Below are positions 1 through 8,192 of a stretch of 64,000 bases of DNA, in pieces. The translations under genes and the position numbers were made by a program. The notes below the pieces were generated by a model. It worked only from the letters and a program-made list of their open reading frames with translations. It had not been told where the DNA came from and did not search any database. The number at the start of each line of letters is the position of its first letter. The stretch's first letter is position 1. This DNA comes from Andreprevotia lacus DSM 23236 (GTDB taxonomy: Bacteria; Pseudomonadota; Gammaproteobacteria; Burkholderiales; Chitinibacteraceae), in NCBI RefSeq assembly GCF_900176275.1, contig NZ_FWXD01000007.1, forward strand, positions 62,001-126,000. The letters are read 5' to 3'.

Positions 1-39
1 TGCAACGGGGCAGCAGTGGCAACAGGGTCAGGCTGGGCG

Positions 40-67
40 AAAAAATGTGGGGCGCATCACGCCCCAC
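40..67 (-). terminator. Rho-independent terminator of the sigma/anti-sigma operon
   Basis: Read on the minus strand, a perfect 8-bp GC-rich stem (GTGGGGCG paired with CGCCCCAC, 5-nt loop) is followed by a run of Ts, which is the A-run at 40-45 on the plus strand. It lies just after the stop codon of the anti-sigma gene, in the right orientation to end that transcript. Confidence 0.85.
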
Positions 68-82
68 CTGCGCTACGCACAG

Positions 83-1093
83 CTATTGCGGCAACGCATC
101 CAGCCGCTTGCGCTGCGCCTCGTCCACCGGGTAATCCGGGTAGTGCTGCTTGAAGCGCTGCCACTCCTCACGCGCCTTTTGCGGCTGATTGTCGTGCAGC
201 AAGGCATCGATCTGCTTCAGCCATTCCTCAGCCGTCGGCACCTCGGCGGCTGATGCCTGTCTGGCTGCGGGCTTGGCCGTAGTGCTCAGCGCGCGCAATC
301 GTGCTTCGGCGGGCGGTGCGGCAGCCGCTTTGGCCGGTTCGGTATGGATGCTATTGGCGCCAGCTGCGGCGCGGTCGGCCAGCACGGGCGCTGGCGCAGC
401 ATCCCGGCGCGCCTTCAGTTCGCCAACCGCTTGCTGCTCTGCCGCCGGGGCGACAGGCGCCGCCAGCTGCACGGGCGGTTCAACTGCGGCAGCAGCGACC
501 TCGGTTTTGTCATGCTTGTCGGCTTCGGCCTGCTGCACCTTGCGTGCCACATCATGGCCACCCGAGGATTCGGGCCCGGTTTTAGGCGCTGGTGCCCGGG
601 CGAGCTGCGGTGCTTGCCGTGCGGCCTCTTGCTGTTTGCGCACCGGTTGTGGGGCTGCCGCATTGCCGCCGGTAGCGCTCTCCTTGAGCGCATCTGCTGC
701 GGCCGGTGCTGCTGGCGCGGCAGCCGGCACCGGTGCTTGCGCTTCGGCCACCGGCTCTTGCGCCAGAATGACCGGCGCTTCGGGCTTGCCCCCCATCCAG
801 TGCCATGCCACACCCACCGTCAGCAGCAGCGATGCCGCCACACCCAGTGGCGCAGCCCAGCGTGAACGGCGGTAGGGTTGCACACCGCCAGCCTGCTCGT
901 CATTGGCAGCCTGCACCGCAGCGTTGTCGTTGGCCGCCTTGCCGGCCACCGCGGCAGCAGCCTGGGCGAGTATGGCCTGATCGAGCGCAGCCGACGGCGC
1001 AGGCTGCGGCAACTGCTGCAGCATGGCGCTCAATTCGTCATCACCGGCCAAAAAAGCGGCGAAGTCGCGGTCGTCGTCACCGGGCTGGCTCAT
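83..1093 (-). CDS. Putative membrane anti-sigma factor of the ECF sigma
   Basis: A 336-residue protein encoded directly downstream of an ECF sigma gene and overlapping it by 4 nt (ATGA), the usual place for a cognate anti-sigma factor. The first ~75 residues are a soluble N-terminal segment beginning MSQPGDDDRDFAAFLAG, which would be cytoplasmic and bind sigma. One membrane segment follows near residues 79-100 (PLGVAASLLLTVGVAWHWM). The rest is a long Ala/Pro/Gln-rich, presumably periplasmic stretch and a compact conserved-looking C-terminus (EEWLKQIDALLHDNQPQKA). I see no HxxxCxxC zinc motif, so it is not a ZAS-type anti-sigma. The role rests mainly on gene context and topology; the C-terminal domain has no function I can name. 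Confidence 0.65.
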   Translation of the reverse strand: MSQPGDDDRDFAAFLAGDDELSAMLQQLPQPAPSAALDQAILAQAAAAVAGKAANDNAAVQAANDEQAGGVQPYRRSRWAAPLGVAASLLLTVGVAWHWMGGKPEAPVILAQEPVAEAQAPVPAAAPAAPAAADALKESATGGNAAAPQPVRKQQEAARQAPQLARAPAPKTGPESSGGHDVARKVQQAEADKHDKTEVAAAAVEPPVQLAAPVAPAAEQQAVGELKARRDAAPAPVLADRAAAGANSIHTEPAKAAAAPPAEARLRALSTTAKPAARQASAAEVPTAEEWLKQIDALLHDNQPQKAREEWQRFKQHYPDYPVDEAQRKRLDALPQ

Positions 1094-1674
1094 GCCTGCT
1101 CCCCCTCATACGTCAGCGCTGCGCGCAGTTTCTGCATGGCATAGCGCAAGCGGCTTTTGACGGTTTCCTGCGCCGCACCGGTCAACACGGCAATCTCCTC
1201 CAGCGACATGCCGCTGAACTGCTGCAGCACCAGCGCCTCGCGCTGCTCGGCCGGCAAGGTGCCAATGGCCGCCTGCAGCTGCGCCGCGCGCTGCTTTTCA
1301 GCCAGCGCGGTTTCCGGCGTATCGGCACTGGCCTCGCCCAAGCGCTCCAGCGCGGCATGCGGGCTGTCTTCGGCACCGCCCAGCTCGCTGGCCAAGAGCG
1401 ACTGGTGCTGGCGCAGCAGGTCAATCAGCCGGTTGCGGGCGATCTGGTACAGATAGGTGCGAAAGCTGGCCTGCACCTCGTAACGCTCTGCCGCCTTGTG
1501 CAAGCTGGCCCAGCTATCCTGCGCCACCTCATCCACCCAGTCGGCACGTGGCGACTGCCACGCGATGAAGCGATACAGGCCGTGACTGTGCCGGCGATAC
1601 AACTCGCCAAATGCAGCCACATCACCATGTTGGTAACGCTGCATCAAGGATTCATCGGAAAGCTCGGCATGCAT
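1090..1674 (-). CDS. ECF-family RNA polymerase sigma factor
   Basis: A two-domain sigma factor of about 194 residues. Region 2 contains GDVAAFGELYRRHSHGLYRF and the DNA-melting segment around SFRTYLYQIARNRLIDLLRQ. Region 4 has LPAEQREALVLQQFSGMSLE followed by the helix-turn-helix ETVKSRLRYAMQKLR. It would direct core RNA polymerase to a small regulon, held inactive by the membrane protein encoded next. I placed the start at MHAELSDES because region 2 begins directly after it, as in related ECF sigmas. An in-frame ATG at 1752 would add 26 residues; neither start has a strong ribosome binding site. The signal sensed is unknown. Confidence 0.88.
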   Translation of the reverse strand: MHAELSDESLMQRYQHGDVAAFGELYRRHSHGLYRFIAWQSPRADWVDEVAQDSWASLHKAAERYEVQASFRTYLYQIARNRLIDLLRQHQSLLASELGGAEDSPHAALERLGEASADTPETALAEKQRAAQLQAAIGTLPAEQREALVLQQFSGMSLEEIAVLTGAAQETVKSRLRYAMQKLRAALTYEGEQA

Positions 1675-1869
1675 GCCGCGCAGTCTAGCGGGCTTTGCGG
1701 GGCTTTGCTCCGGCAATGCGTCATGTTGCGGGTACAAACAGCGCTCCGTCATGGTCGCCAGTACACACTAGTGCGGCTCCATGGTATGTAACGCAGCAAT
1801 AGTGCCGACGGGGTGAAGCTGTGGCACAGTTTGCAAGACGGCCTGCCCGGCTCCAGTGGAACCCTTGCC

Positions 1870-2484
1870 ATGGAAACAGCCCCACAGCAGCAATTGCTCA
1901 TCCTTGATCTCGACGAAACACTGATTCATGCCAGCCATGCAGCACTGGATCGCCCTTGCGACTTTCGTGTGGCCAGTTACCACGTCTACCGCCGTCCTGG
2001 CGTGGCCGATTTCCTGGCCTTCTGCCAGCGCCATTTCACCGTTGCAATCTGGACCTCATCCACCGCCCCGTATGCAGCGGAAGTCGTGACCGCGTTGTTT
2101 CCGGTGCCGGATCAATTGCTGTTCGTGTATGCCCGCAACCGTTGCGTACGCGCTTATGACCCTGAGTTTCGCGAGGATTATTTCATCAAGGACTTACGTA
2201 AAGTACGCAAGTTTGGCTTCCCGCTTGAACGCATCCTGGTCATTGACGACACGCCGCAAAAACTCTGCCGCCATTACGGCAACCTGATCCGCATTCCTGA
2301 GTGGACAGGCGATGAAGCCGATCGCGAGCTGTTACATATGATGGATTACCTGCTTACCCTGAAAGACGTCACCAATGTGCGCAAGGTGGAGAAACGGCGC
2401 TGGCGTTCATTGCGTGAAACGCCTTCTCAGTTCACTGCGTCTTTTGCCAAGTCTTGCGGCAATCACCTTCTGGAGCACCGTTAA
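1870..2484 (+). CDS. FCP1/NIF-like HAD phosphatase
   Basis: A 204-residue protein of the NLI-interacting-factor/FCP1-like branch of HAD phosphatases. The catalytic DxDxT motif is at the N-terminus (LILDLDETLIHAS), a middle block reads RRPGVADFLAFCQRHF and then AIWTSSTAPYAAEVV, and the acidic motif III is VIDDTP. These residues form the aspartyl-phosphate active site. Eukaryotic members act on the RNA polymerase II tail; bacterial ones have no settled substrate. The start at METAPQQQ places the motif where the family has it; an upstream ATG at 1813 would add 19 unrelated residues. Its stop overlaps the next start by one base (TAATG), so the two genes are translationally coupled. Confidence 0.8.
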   Translation: METAPQQQLLILDLDETLIHASHAALDRPCDFRVASYHVYRRPGVADFLAFCQRHFTVAIWTSSTAPYAAEVVTALFPVPDQLLFVYARNRCVRAYDPEFREDYFIKDLRKVRKFGFPLERILVIDDTPQKLCRHYGNLIRIPEWTGDEADRELLHMMDYLLTLKDVTNVRKVEKRRWRSLRETPSQFTASFAKSCGNHLLEHR

Positions 2485-2870
2485 TGCCCATCCGCATCGT
2501 CCGTCTCGGCAGCGCGCGCGCCAGCGACGAAGGCCTGCGCATCGGTACCGTGCGCCGGCCACCACGCGGCGTACCCAAGGCCGAATTCGCCGCGCAGAAC
2601 TGGTATGACGTGTGGTACCCCGAGCTGGCACCCAGCGCCGAGACCATGAAGCAGGGTCAGACCGCACAGACACCGGCCGACTGGGCGCGCTTCGTCAAAA
2701 GCTATCGCGGCGAAATGGCCGACCCTGCACGCGCCCGCACGCTGGATTTGCTGGCTGCGCTGTCGCAGCAGAGCAATTTCTCGGTCGGCTGCTATTGCGA
2801 GGATGAGGCGCATTGCCACCGCTCGGTGCTGCGTGCCTTGCTGCTGGAGCGCGGCGCAACAGTGATCTGA
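2484..2870 (+). CDS. DUF488 family protein
   Basis: A 128-residue protein starting MPIRIVRLGSARASDEGLRI. It matches the DUF488 family in its pattern of an N-terminal RxGS block, WYDVWYPELAPS in the middle and a C-terminal Cys/His cluster (CYCEDEAHCHRSVL). Family members are small uncharacterised proteins, often thought to bind nucleic acid or metal. The function is unknown. It starts at the last base of the upstream phosphatase stop codon, so both are probably made from one mRNA. It converges with dnaE2, leaving only 7 bp between the two stops. Confidence 0.75.
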   Translation: MPIRIVRLGSARASDEGLRIGTVRRPPRGVPKAEFAAQNWYDVWYPELAPSAETMKQGQTAQTPADWARFVKSYRGEMADPARARTLDLLAALSQQSNFSVGCYCEDEAHCHRSVLRALLLERGATVI

Positions 2871-2877
2871 AACAAGC

Positions 2878-5800
2878 TTAATGAAAATCCCGGCTGCGCA
2901 CCTGCAGCTCGCCCAGCAGCGCCGTCTTGTCCACCAGCCGCTTGGCCAGCACGTTCACCACCCTGCCCTCGCGCTGCACGATGCCGTAAACCGCCAGTAG
3001 CTGCGACCCTAGCAGTTCGCGCCGCTGGCGTTCAACCAGATCATTCCAGACGATCACATTGGTGTTGCCGGTTTCATCTTCCAGCGTGACAAACACCACA
3101 CCAGTAGCGGTGCCGGGGCGCTGGCGGCCGACGACCAGGCCGGCCACGCGCACGATGCGGCCATTGGGGGCGCGTGCGATGTCGGCAGCGGTGAGCAAGC
3201 GCTCGGCAGCCAGTTGCGTGCGCAACAGGCTGAGCGGATGCGCACGCAAGCTCAGCCCCAGCGCGCGGTAGTCGAATACGACGTCCTGGCCCAGCGTGAC
3301 TGGCGGCAGTGCCGGTTGATCGACCTCTGCCGGTGCTGCGGCACGGGCCAGATCGGCCTGCGTATCCAGCCCGCTGACCCGCCACCACGCCTGGCGGCGG
3401 TGGCCGGCCAGCGTGGCCAGTGCGTCGGCCTCGGTCAGCGCAGTAAGCATGCGCGGGTCCAGCTGCGCCAACTGCTGCAACTGCGCCACGCTGGCATAGC
3501 CCGTGGCAGGCCGCTGCCGGGCAATTTGCCGCCCGGCCGCCTCGGCCATGCCCTTGACCAGATTGAAGCCCAGCCGCACCGCCGGCTGCGGCTGGCCGTT
3601 GTCTTCCAGCGTGCAATCCCACTCGCTGCATTGCACATCCACCGGCCGCACCTCGATGCCGTGGCGACGCGCGTCCTGGATCAGTTGCGAGGCGGAATAA
3701 AACCCCATGGGCAGCGAATTGAGCAGCCCGCACAAAAAGGCCGCCGGCTCGTGCCGCTTGAGCCAGGCCGATACATACACCAGCTTGGCAAAACTGGCCG
3801 CGTGCGATTCGGGGAAGCCATATTCGGCAAAGCCTTCGATCTGCTTGAAAATGCGTTCAGCGAATTCGAGCGGGTATTTTCGTTCCAGCATGCCGCTGAT
3901 GAGTTTGTCGCGATAAATGTCGATGCGACCGGTGCGCCGCCATGCGGCCATCGAGCGCCGCAGCTGGTCGGCCTCGCCAGCGGTGAAGCCCCCTGCCACC
4001 ACGGCCAGTTGCATCACCTGTTCCTGAAACAGCGGCACCCCCAGCGTGCGCTCCAGCACGGCGCGCACATCGTCGTGCGGGTACTCAACCGGCTCCAGCC
4101 CCTGCTTGCGGCGCAGATACGGGTGCACCATGCCGCCCTGGATCGGGCCGGGGCGCACGATGGCAACTTCGATCACCAGATCGTAGAAGCAACGCGGCTT
4201 GAGGCGCGGCAGCATGCTCATCTGTGCGCGAGACTCCACCTGGAACACGCCCACGCTGTCGGCACGGCTGAGCATCTCGTACACAGCCGGGTCTTCGCTT
4301 GGCACGGTATGCAGGGTCAGCGGTCGCTGGCGCAGGGCCGAGACCAGTGCCATGGTGCGGCGCAGCGCCGACAGCATGCCCAGCGCCAGCACATCGACCT
4401 TGAGCAGGCCGACGGTATCGAGATCGTCCTTGTCCCACTCGATCACCGTGCGCTCGGCCATGGCGGCATTCTCGATCGGCACCAGCCGCTGCAGCGACCC
4501 GCGCGAGATTACCAATCCGCCCACATGCTGCGACAGATGACGCGGAAAACGCCGCAAGGTGCCAACCAGCGACAGCAGTTGCCGCACCGGCCGGCTGTCC
4601 GGCTCCAGCCCGGCCTCCAGCATGCGCTGCGCCAGTTCGTCCTTGTTATCCCACCACGCCAGCGAGCGGGTCAGCCGGTCAAGCTGGTCCTCCGACAGCC
4701 CGAGTGCCCGCCCCACATCACGCAATGCCGACTTGGTGCGGTAGGTAATGACGGTAGCGGCCAGCGCGGCACGGTCACGGCCGTACTTGCGGTAGACGTA
4801 CTGGATGACTTCTTCGCGCCGGTCGTGCTCGAAATCGACGTCGATATCGGGCGGCTCATCACGCTCGCTGGAAACAAAGCGCTCGAACAGCAAATTGCTG
4901 ATGGCCGGGTCAACGGCAGTAATGCCCAGTGCATAGCAGACCGCCGAATTGGCGGCCGAACCACGCCCCTGGCACAGAATGCCTTGGCTGCGGGCGTAGC
5001 GCACAATATCCTCAACAGTGAGGAAGTAGGCCTCGTAACCCTTTTCGGCAATCAGCGCCAGCTCCTTGTCCACTTGCTCGCGCACCTTGGGCGGCGTGCC
5101 ATCGGGGTAGCGTTCGCGCAGGCCGGCTTCGGTGAGCTGGCTCAGGTAGGCAATCGGCGTGAGCTGTGGCGGCACGAACTCATCCGGGTATTCGTAGCGC
5201 AGCTCATCCAGCGAGAAGGTGCAGCGCTCGGCCACGCGCACGGTTTCGGCCAGCAGTTCGATCGGGTACAGCGTGGCCAGGCGCTGGCGCGTGCGCAAAT
5301 GACGCTCGCTGTTGCCAAACAGCGCCGTGCCGCATTGCGCCACCGGCTTGCCCAGGCGCACGGCGGTCAGTACATCCTGCAGCGGCTGGCGGTCACGCTG
5401 ATGCATATGCACATCGCCAGCGGCCAGCAGCGGCAACCCGCACTCGCCCGCCAGCCACTGCAACTGGCGCAGCCGGCCGGCATCATCCGGCCCCAGCAGC
5501 AGTTCGGCAGCAATCCAACAACGGCCAGCGAAGTGGCGGGCCAGCCACAGACCATCGGCCACGTCGGGTTGATCGGGCGGCAGCCAGATCGCCAGCAATT
5601 GCCCGGCAAAATCGGCCACATCGCTGCGGCCCAGCCGGTAGCTGCCCTTGTCGGCATTGCGCCGACCGCGCGTGATCAGCTCGGCCAGATCGCCATAGGC
5701 TTGCCGCTCCGGCGCCAGCAGCACGAGCCTCAAGCCGTCATCCAGCGTGAACTCCGCGCCAACAATCAGATGCAACCCCAGCTCCTTGGCCGCCCGGTGC

Positions 5801-6003
5801 GCACGCACCATGCCGGCGAGCGAGCATTCATCGGTGATCGCTAACGCGCGGTAGCCCAATTGGTGCGCGCGCTCAACCAGCTCCTCGGCATGCGATGCAC
5901 CACGCTGGAACGAGAAATTGCTCAGGCAATGCAGCTCGGCATAATCGGGCGGCACGACCGGCGTGGGTAACGCTGCCTGGGCGGAGATGGCTATGCCGTC
6001 CAT
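2878..6003 (-). CDS. dnaE2: Error-prone DNA polymerase III alpha subunit DnaE2
   Basis: A 1041-residue C-family DNA polymerase of normal length for DnaE2 (also called ImuC). The N-terminal PHP domain starts at YAELHCLSNFSFQRGASH. The polymerase palm carries the catalytic block PPDIDVDFEHDRREEVIQYV, and an OB-fold is near the C-terminus (GRIVRVAGLVVGRQRPGTA). It extends primers across lesions after DNA damage, working with ImuA and ImuB. It is the last gene of the imuA-imuB-dnaE2 operon and begins 3 nt after the imuB stop. Shorter and different in its C-terminus from replicative DnaE, and lacking the epsilon-binding context, it is clearly the mutagenic paralogue. Confidence 0.95.
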   Translation of the reverse strand: MDGIAISAQAALPTPVVPPDYAELHCLSNFSFQRGASHAEELVERAHQLGYRALAITDECSLAGMVRAHRAAKELGLHLIVGAEFTLDDGLRLVLLAPERQAYGDLAELITRGRRNADKGSYRLGRSDVADFAGQLLAIWLPPDQPDVADGLWLARHFAGRCWIAAELLLGPDDAGRLRQLQWLAGECGLPLLAAGDVHMHQRDRQPLQDVLTAVRLGKPVAQCGTALFGNSERHLRTRQRLATLYPIELLAETVRVAERCTFSLDELRYEYPDEFVPPQLTPIAYLSQLTEAGLRERYPDGTPPKVREQVDKELALIAEKGYEAYFLTVEDIVRYARSQGILCQGRGSAANSAVCYALGITAVDPAISNLLFERFVSSERDEPPDIDVDFEHDRREEVIQYVYRKYGRDRAALAATVITYRTKSALRDVGRALGLSEDQLDRLTRSLAWWDNKDELAQRMLEAGLEPDSRPVRQLLSLVGTLRRFPRHLSQHVGGLVISRGSLQRLVPIENAAMAERTVIEWDKDDLDTVGLLKVDVLALGMLSALRRTMALVSALRQRPLTLHTVPSEDPAVYEMLSRADSVGVFQVESRAQMSMLPRLKPRCFYDLVIEVAIVRPGPIQGGMVHPYLRRKQGLEPVEYPHDDVRAVLERTLGVPLFQEQVMQLAVVAGGFTAGEADQLRRSMAAWRRTGRIDIYRDKLISGMLERKYPLEFAERIFKQIEGFAEYGFPESHAASFAKLVYVSAWLKRHEPAAFLCGLLNSLPMGFYSASQLIQDARRHGIEVRPVDVQCSEWDCTLEDNGQPQPAVRLGFNLVKGMAEAAGRQIARQRPATGYASVAQLQQLAQLDPRMLTALTEADALATLAGHRRQAWWRVSGLDTQADLARAAAPAEVDQPALPPVTLGQDVVFDYRALGLSLRAHPLSLLRTQLAAERLLTAADIARAPNGRIVRVAGLVVGRQRPGTATGVVFVTLEDETGNTNVIVWNDLVERQRRELLGSQLLAVYGIVQREGRVVNVLAKRLVDKTALLGELQVRSRDFH

Positions 6004-6006
6004 GCC

Positions 6007-7440
6007 TCACCCGAACATGCCGTGCAGATACCAGCCGTGGCTGACCCGGTCACGGTAAATCCAGTAACGGCGGCCGCTGGCACCACGAGCCTGAAAGTAA
6101 TCGCGCACCACTGCCTCGCCATCCCACCAGCCCGACTCGATGCGCTCGGGCTGGCCGATGCAGGCCAATGCCTCGCCATACCACGGTTGCTCATCGCGTA
6201 TCGACAGCGGCAGTGGCTGGGGCAGCAACCAGCCGGGGCGCTCGCCCCGTGCCTGTGCGGTGCCGGCCGCCCCCGGTTGGACGGCCTGCCACGCCAGCTC
6301 CGGCCTGTGCTCATCCACGGCGACGAGACCGCACACCGCGTCATCGCCCAGCCGGGCAGCCAGCCGGGCCAGCAGCAGCGAGGCATCGCCTCCGTCGGCA
6401 TCGCCGCCCGGCCCGAACAACGACAGCGGTTGACCGTCGAGCGGGTGCAAGACATCGGCCAGCAGGGTGACGGCCAGTACCGGCGCCGGCAGGCTGAAGC
6501 GCGCAGCACGTTCGGCCAGCACCGCCTGCATCTCGGCCGCGCGCCGCAGCGGCACGCCAAAACCCACCGGCAACACGCTGGCCGGCAAGCCTTCGTGCTT
6601 GCAGCGCAGCAGCACCGCTTGCACGCCCAGCCCGCGCCCGGACAAAAAGGCTGCCAGCTCGGCCAGCAGACGGTCGGCCAGTAACAGGAATACATCGAGC
6701 TGCTCGAAGGGGTAATCCAGATCGATGCAGCGCTCGAACCGGTCAGGCGCCACAAAGGGCTCGCGCGGATCGGCCACCTTGCCCAGCGCCCGATCCAGCT
6801 GCAGCAGCAGCGCCGGGCCAAAACGCTTGTTCAGCCCGCCACGCGGCAGGCGCTGCAACTGCGCCAGGGTATTGATGCCCAGTTGCGACAGACCGTCGGC
6901 CTGCTTGCGGTCGGGCTGCAATACGCGGATCGACATGGCGGCCAGCACGGCGGGTAAATCCCCTGCCGTCATCACCGGCGGCAGGCCCAGCCAGGCGGCC
7001 CATTGCGCCGCCAGCGGCGTGGGCGCGCAGCCCATGCGCACAGCATGACCCAATTCAGCCAGTCCCGCCCTCACCTGCTCCAGTAACGATGACAGCCCGC
7101 CGAAATAACGCAGGCAACCGCCAACCTCCAGCAACAAGGTGGCAGGCGGCGCCAGCGCCACGGTGGGGGTGAATTGCTGCGCCCATGCGGCCAGGCTGGC
7201 CAGCAGCGCGGCCTCTGCCGCCGGCTGGCGGCGGTGTACGGTGAGCTGATTGGCCAGTGCCAGCGCGGCTGACAGCTTGAGGCCGGCACGCAAGCCCAGC
7301 GACGACGCCAGCGCATCGGCATGCACCACCTGATCGAAGCGCCCGGTGGATTCCACCACCAGCACCGGCCTAGGCGGCGTGGCGGCGGGCGGGCAGACGG
7401 CCAGCGGCAGATCGGGCAGGTACAGTGCGAGCCAGAGCAT
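6007..7440 (-). CDS. imuB: ImuB, Y-family polymerase-like protein
   Basis: A 477-residue Y-family polymerase homologue. The N-terminus MLWLALYLPDLPLAVC is typical of ImuB; the acidic metal-binding residues of active Y-family polymerases (DxDxFF) are replaced by LPDLPL, so it is expected to be catalytically inactive. The helix-hairpin-helix region is around LSQLGINTLAQLQRLPRGGL, and the family-specific C-terminus ends YRDRVSHGWYLHGMFG. In known systems ImuB is the hub that binds the beta clamp, ImuA and DnaE2. Its start lies inside the end of imuA (71-nt overlap) and dnaE2 follows at once, so all three are co-expressed. Confidence 0.92.
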   Translation of the reverse strand: MLWLALYLPDLPLAVCPPAATPPRPVLVVESTGRFDQVVHADALASSLGLRAGLKLSAALALANQLTVHRRQPAAEAALLASLAAWAQQFTPTVALAPPATLLLEVGGCLRYFGGLSSLLEQVRAGLAELGHAVRMGCAPTPLAAQWAAWLGLPPVMTAGDLPAVLAAMSIRVLQPDRKQADGLSQLGINTLAQLQRLPRGGLNKRFGPALLLQLDRALGKVADPREPFVAPDRFERCIDLDYPFEQLDVFLLLADRLLAELAAFLSGRGLGVQAVLLRCKHEGLPASVLPVGFGVPLRRAAEMQAVLAERAARFSLPAPVLAVTLLADVLHPLDGQPLSLFGPGGDADGGDASLLLARLAARLGDDAVCGLVAVDEHRPELAWQAVQPGAAGTAQARGERPGWLLPQPLPLSIRDEQPWYGEALACIGQPERIESGWWDGEAVVRDYFQARGASGRRYWIYRDRVSHGWYLHGMFG

Positions 7441-8080
7441 GGTCGGCCTGCAAAGGGGTTAGACGGATGGCATGGGGCAGCGGCGGCCCGCGCCGTTTCA
7501 GAATGCGCACGTCGATGCCGTCGGGCGCCGGGCTGACGGCCAGCCGCAGCGCCAGAGGCGAGCTGACTTGCGCGGCAGAGCGGGCCTGCCGTAGCAGAAA
7601 ACCGCAGGCGCTGCCGGTCTGCGCGGCCAGTTGCAAACGCCGGCAGGCCCGGTCGTCGATGGCGCCAGCCAGCCAGCCCAGCACGCCGCCGCAGGCCGGA
7701 TCGCGCAGGCCCTGCTCCATCGCCCACAGGGCTTCATCACGGCTGCGTGGGCGCACCCACACCAGCCGGGTCAAGACCACCCCAGCGGCCAGCCAGGCCG
7801 GCGCATAGGGAATCTGCGGCGGGGCAATCAGCAATACATGCCGGCGCGCGCTCAGCTGCCGCAGCGCCGGTTGCAGCAGGCTGAGCTCACCGCTGCCCGG
7901 CTGCGCCAGCACCAGCTCGGTCATGCCGCCCTGCGGCCAGCCGCCACCGGGCAAGGCAGCATCCAGCGCCGGATAGCCGCTAGGCAAGCCCTGGCCGTCG
8001 GCACGCACCAACGCACCACCGCGCCAGATGGCGGGGTGGCGCAATACGCTCTGCAGATCGGTAACGGCATCGGGCAACAT
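7370..8080 (-). CDS. imuA: ImuA, RecA/SulA-like translesion accessory protein
   Basis: A 236-residue ImuA with the family signature LPSGYPALDAALPGGGWPQG followed by MTELVLAQPGSGELSLLQPA, a RecA-like core with a degenerate Walker region. In studied species ImuA is needed for damage-induced mutagenesis together with ImuB and DnaE2, and contacts RecA. It is the first gene of the operon. A sigma-70 promoter with a palindromic SOS-type operator in its spacer lies about 30-58 bp upstream, so expression is probably LexA-controlled. The reading frame runs 71 nt into imuB, an unusually long overlap. Confidence 0.9.
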   Translation of the reverse strand: MLPDAVTDLQSVLRHPAIWRGGALVRADGQGLPSGYPALDAALPGGGWPQGGMTELVLAQPGSGELSLLQPALRQLSARRHVLLIAPPQIPYAPAWLAAGVVLTRLVWVRPRSRDEALWAMEQGLRDPACGGVLGWLAGAIDDRACRRLQLAAQTGSACGFLLRQARSAAQVSSPLALRLAVSPAPDGIDVRILKRRGPPLPHAIRLTPLQADHALARTVPARSAAGRLPARRHAA

Positions 8081-8109
8081 GGGTGGCCAGTACTGGGGAT
8101 CACCCTGTG

Positions 8110-8138
8110 ATGATATAGAACGATTGTTCTATAATCAA
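8110..8138 (-). promoter_or_regulatory. imuA promoter with SOS-type palindromic operator
   Basis: On the minus strand a -35-like TTGATT (8133-8138) and a -10-like TATCAT (8110-8115) are 17 bp apart. The spacer is almost filled by the perfect palindrome TATAGAAC-GATT-GTTCTATA (8114-8133 on the plus strand), i.e. GAAC-N4-GTTC. This resembles the Gram-positive LexA/DinR box rather than the CTGT-N8-ACAG box usual in beta- and gammaproteobacteria. Its place over the imuA promoter makes a LexA-type repressor the most likely ligand, which is an inference. Confidence 0.75.
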
Positions 8139-8192
8139 ACCATTGCCGACCGAAGGGCGGCATGGCTGTCCGGCGCAGGACAACTGGCCGGG

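Noticed and set aside
3214-5844. 876-codon open frame on the plus strand opposite dnaE2
   Set aside because: It is an antisense shadow caused by high G+C third positions; its translation has no recognisable domains, while dnaE2 is fully conserved on the other strand.
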